This document shows, piece after piece, positions 62,282 through 64,000 of a stretch of DNA of 64,000 bases. Within the stretch, counting starts at the first letter, position 1, and every line of letters starts with the position of its first letter. The position numbers were made by a program, and so were the translations under genes. This DNA comes from Amphritea atlantica (GTDB lineage Bacteria; Pseudomonadota; Gammaproteobacteria; Pseudomonadales; Balneatricaceae): the NCBI GenBank assembly GCA_024397875.1, contig CP073344.1, positions 1,603,001 through 1,667,000 on the forward strand, in the 5' to 3' direction. The notes beneath the pieces are model-generated. The model did no database searches. It worked only from the letters and a program-made list of their open reading frames with translations, and was not told the DNA's origin.

Positions 62282-63718
62282 GTGAGCCAAGATAAAGTGT
62301 TAGCTGACTGGAAAGGTCGCGAAGCATTAGCTGAAGAGATGATCCCTTTGGTTGGTCGTCTGTACCGTGACAAGAACGTTGAGACATCTGTATATGGTCG
62401 TCTTATCATCAAGCGTTCCGTTGTTGATGTGATAAAAGCACACCGCTATGTGCGTCAGGTTGAAGAGCAGGAGCTGTCAGTCATTGATACGCATCCTATT
62501 CTGACTGCTCTGGATAAGATTGATGTTAAGAATGCACACGTTGACGTGGGTAAGCTGGCGGTCAAATTCCAGCAGGAAGCCAATGGCGTATCTGTAGAAG
62601 ATTTCCTGGCAACTGAACTGGCGCCTGCAATTGGTGGTGCTGCTTCAGAACCTACGGATGTTGTTCTTTACGGTTTTGGCCGTATCGGTCGTCTGCTCGC
62701 CCGTCTGCTGATTGAGCGTACCGGTGGCGGACAGTCTCTGCGCCTGCGTGCTATCGTTGTGCGTAAGGGTAAGGCTTCCAATGATCTGGAGAAGCGTGCC
62801 AGCCTGCTGCGCCGCGACTCTGTTCACGGTTCTTTCCGCGGAACGATTCAGGTCGATGAAGAGAATCAGGCGATTATCGCTAACGGCAATCTGATTAAGG
62901 TTATCTACTCTGACGGTCCTGATCAGGTTGATTACACTCAGTACGGTATCGATAACGCACTGGTGCTGGATAACACTGGTATCTGGCGTGATGAAGCAGG
63001 TCTGTCACTGCATCTGAAATCTAAAGGTGTTGCCAAGGTTGCCCTGACTGCGCCGGGTAAAGGCATTAAGAATATCGTTATGGGTGTTAACCATGGCGAT
63101 ATCGACGACAGTGATACCATTCTGTCTGCCGCTTCATGCACAACTAACGCTATATCGCCTGTACTGAAAGCGATCGATGCTAAGTATGGTGTGACCAATG
63201 GGCACGTTGAGACTGTTCACGCGTATACCAATGATCAGAACCTGATTGATAACTATCATAAAGGTGATCGTCGTGGTCGTGCGGCCGGTCTGAACATGGT
63301 TATTACCGAGACGGGTGCTGCAAAAGCGGTTTCCAAGGCGTTGCCTCAGCTTGAGGGTAAGCTGACCGGTAATGCGATCCGTGTTCCTACACCAAACGTT
63401 TCAATGGCGATTCTGAATCTGAATCTTGATTCTGAGACCAATAAAGAAGAGTTGAATGAGTATCTGCGTGAGATGGCATTGCACTCTCCTTTGCAGAAGC
63501 AGATCGATTACAGCAACTCTCCGGAAGCGGTATCTTCTGACTTTGTTGGCTCTCGTGCTGCGGGTGTTGTTGATGCTCTGGCAACTATCGGTGAAGGCAA
63601 TCGTTGCGTACTTTATGTATGGTACGACAATGAGTTTGGTTACAGCTGTCAGGTGATTCGTATGGCTCAGCGTATGGCTAAATGCACCCTGCCTGCGTTC
63701 CCTAAAGCCAAGGTCTGA
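62282..63718 (+). CDS. Glyceraldehyde-3-phosphate dehydrogenase with long N-terminal extension
   Basis: 478 residues. A 125-residue N-terminal domain (MSQDKVLADWKGREALAEEM...) precedes the Rossmann domain (VVLYGFGRIGRLLARLL), and the catalytic Cys286 lies in SAASCTTNAI with the His in VHAYTNDQNLID. Canonical GAPDH is about 335 residues, so this is the long form carried by many Pseudomonas-like genomes next to mfd. Starts at GTG 62282, with GGAG 5 bases upstream. The long form is often assigned a gluconeogenic role, but cofactor preference is not deducible. Confidence 0.93.
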   Translation: MSQDKVLADWKGREALAEEMIPLVGRLYRDKNVETSVYGRLIIKRSVVDVIKAHRYVRQVEEQELSVIDTHPILTALDKIDVKNAHVDVGKLAVKFQQEANGVSVEDFLATELAPAIGGAASEPTDVVLYGFGRIGRLLARLLIERTGGGQSLRLRAIVVRKGKASNDLEKRASLLRRDSVHGSFRGTIQVDEENQAIIANGNLIKVIYSDGPDQVDYTQYGIDNALVLDNTGIWRDEAGLSLHLKSKGVAKVALTAPGKGIKNIVMGVNHGDIDDSDTILSAASCTTNAISPVLKAIDAKYGVTNGHVETVHAYTNDQNLIDNYHKGDRRGRAAGLNMVITETGAAKAVSKALPQLEGKLTGNAIRVPTPNVSMAILNLNLDSETNKEELNEYLREMALHSPLQKQIDYSNSPEAVSSDFVGSRAAGVVDALATIGEGNRCVLYVWYDNEFGYSCQVIRMAQRMAKCTLPAFPKAKV

Positions 63719-63737
63719 TAAGACTTTAGGCTAACGG

Positions 63738-63763
63738 AAAACCGCCCTAAGAGGCGGTTTTTT
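63738..63763 (+). terminator. Terminator after the GAPDH gene
   Basis: AAAACCGCC, loop CTAAGA, GGCGGTTTTTT, 20 bases after the stop. The remaining 237 bp of the window, AT-rich up to about 63900, contains no gene I can support. Confidence 0.92.
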
Positions 63764-64000
63764 ATTGGTTTTTTCTTCATATGCATAAAAAGAATATTTA
63801 TATATCTTAAAGTTCTATCAATGCTTTGCGATTAATGACCTAAAAGTCACCTTTAATGGTCGCTCTTGTAGAAAAATTACCTCCCGATCTTTATACTTAA
63901 CCGGTTTTTGGGTTGGGGTTATCCCGTGCTTTGTAGGGTTTTTGCTTTGGTTTGTGACATCAGGGGACAATGTTGCAGAGTCGGAGGCATCGTGCTTTGC

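Noticed and set aside
1..64000. CRISPR arrays, insertion sequences, prophage, toxin-antitoxin or restriction systems
   Set aside because: No regularly spaced repeats, transposase, phage structural genes or recognised defence families were seen on either strand.

Overview
The window looks like a chromosomal segment of a marine gammaproteobacterium of the Oceanospirillales type (Amphritea, Neptunomonas or Marinobacterium-like). This is an inference from gene content and order: bepA-tusA-perM-bcp-dapA-bamC, nfuA, lon-hupB-tRNA-Asp-ppiD, gloB-rnhA-dnaQ, and psrA/nagZ/mfd/gap blocks resemble those of Pseudomonas and relatives, and NhaB and Na/H-type antiporters are present. Most of the window is core genome, densely packed, with clear Rho-independent terminators.

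Layout. 1-361: truncated DUF523 gene. 633-6438: six-gene acyl-CoA metabolic operon (acyl-CoA dehydrogenase, CaiB/BaiF CoA-transferase, acyl-CoA synthetase, two hotdog thioesterases, alpha/beta hydrolase) of unknown substrate. 6431-8955: DUF1772 and NmrA-type genes facing a divergent AraC regulator. 9305-11441: an integron cassette cluster without an integrase (CALIN), with MAPEG, DUF2007/zinc-ribbon, secreted FliL-like and GNAT cassettes and four attC sites. 11610-15599: FixJ/FixL-like two-component pair divergent from an acyl-CoA synthetase. 15752-16357: CBS protein. 16444-22370: bepA, tusA, perM, bcp, dapA, bamC. 22510-30224: hydroxyacid dehydrogenase, rluA, rlmD, ybiB, a CPA2 antiporter, a MATE pump and nfuA. 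30493-35472: lon, hupB, tRNA-Asp and ppiD. 35520-38971: an accessory island (GT2 glycosyltransferase, diiron ferritin-like protein, GT-B glycosyltransferase) preceded by a 450-bp leader holding a 22-codon frame with a strong ribosome binding site. 39175-47596: yejFEBA, a small membrane protein, mltD and gloB. 47725-53808: methyltransferase, rnhA, dnaQ, nhaB, nudC, an SCP2 protein and sohB. 53942-57734: PsrA-like regulator, L,D-transpeptidase, nagZ, MscS channel and DUF2750. 57815-63718: csiV, mfd and a long-form GAPDH.

Functionally, the first 16 kb is built around CoA-activated acids, with two distinct acyl-CoA synthetases and a two-component system beside one of them. The core blocks supply outer-membrane assembly (BepA, BamC), periplasmic folding (PpiD), proteolysis (Lon), murein turnover (MltD, NagZ, L,D-transpeptidase, CsiV) and peptide uptake (Yej). 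The two regions that most deserve attention are the cassette array at 9.3-11.4 kb, where each of the four cassettes shows the expected complementarity between its 5' core and its own 3' attC end, and the glycosyltransferase-diiron-glycosyltransferase operon at 36-39 kb, for which I recognise no described pathway.
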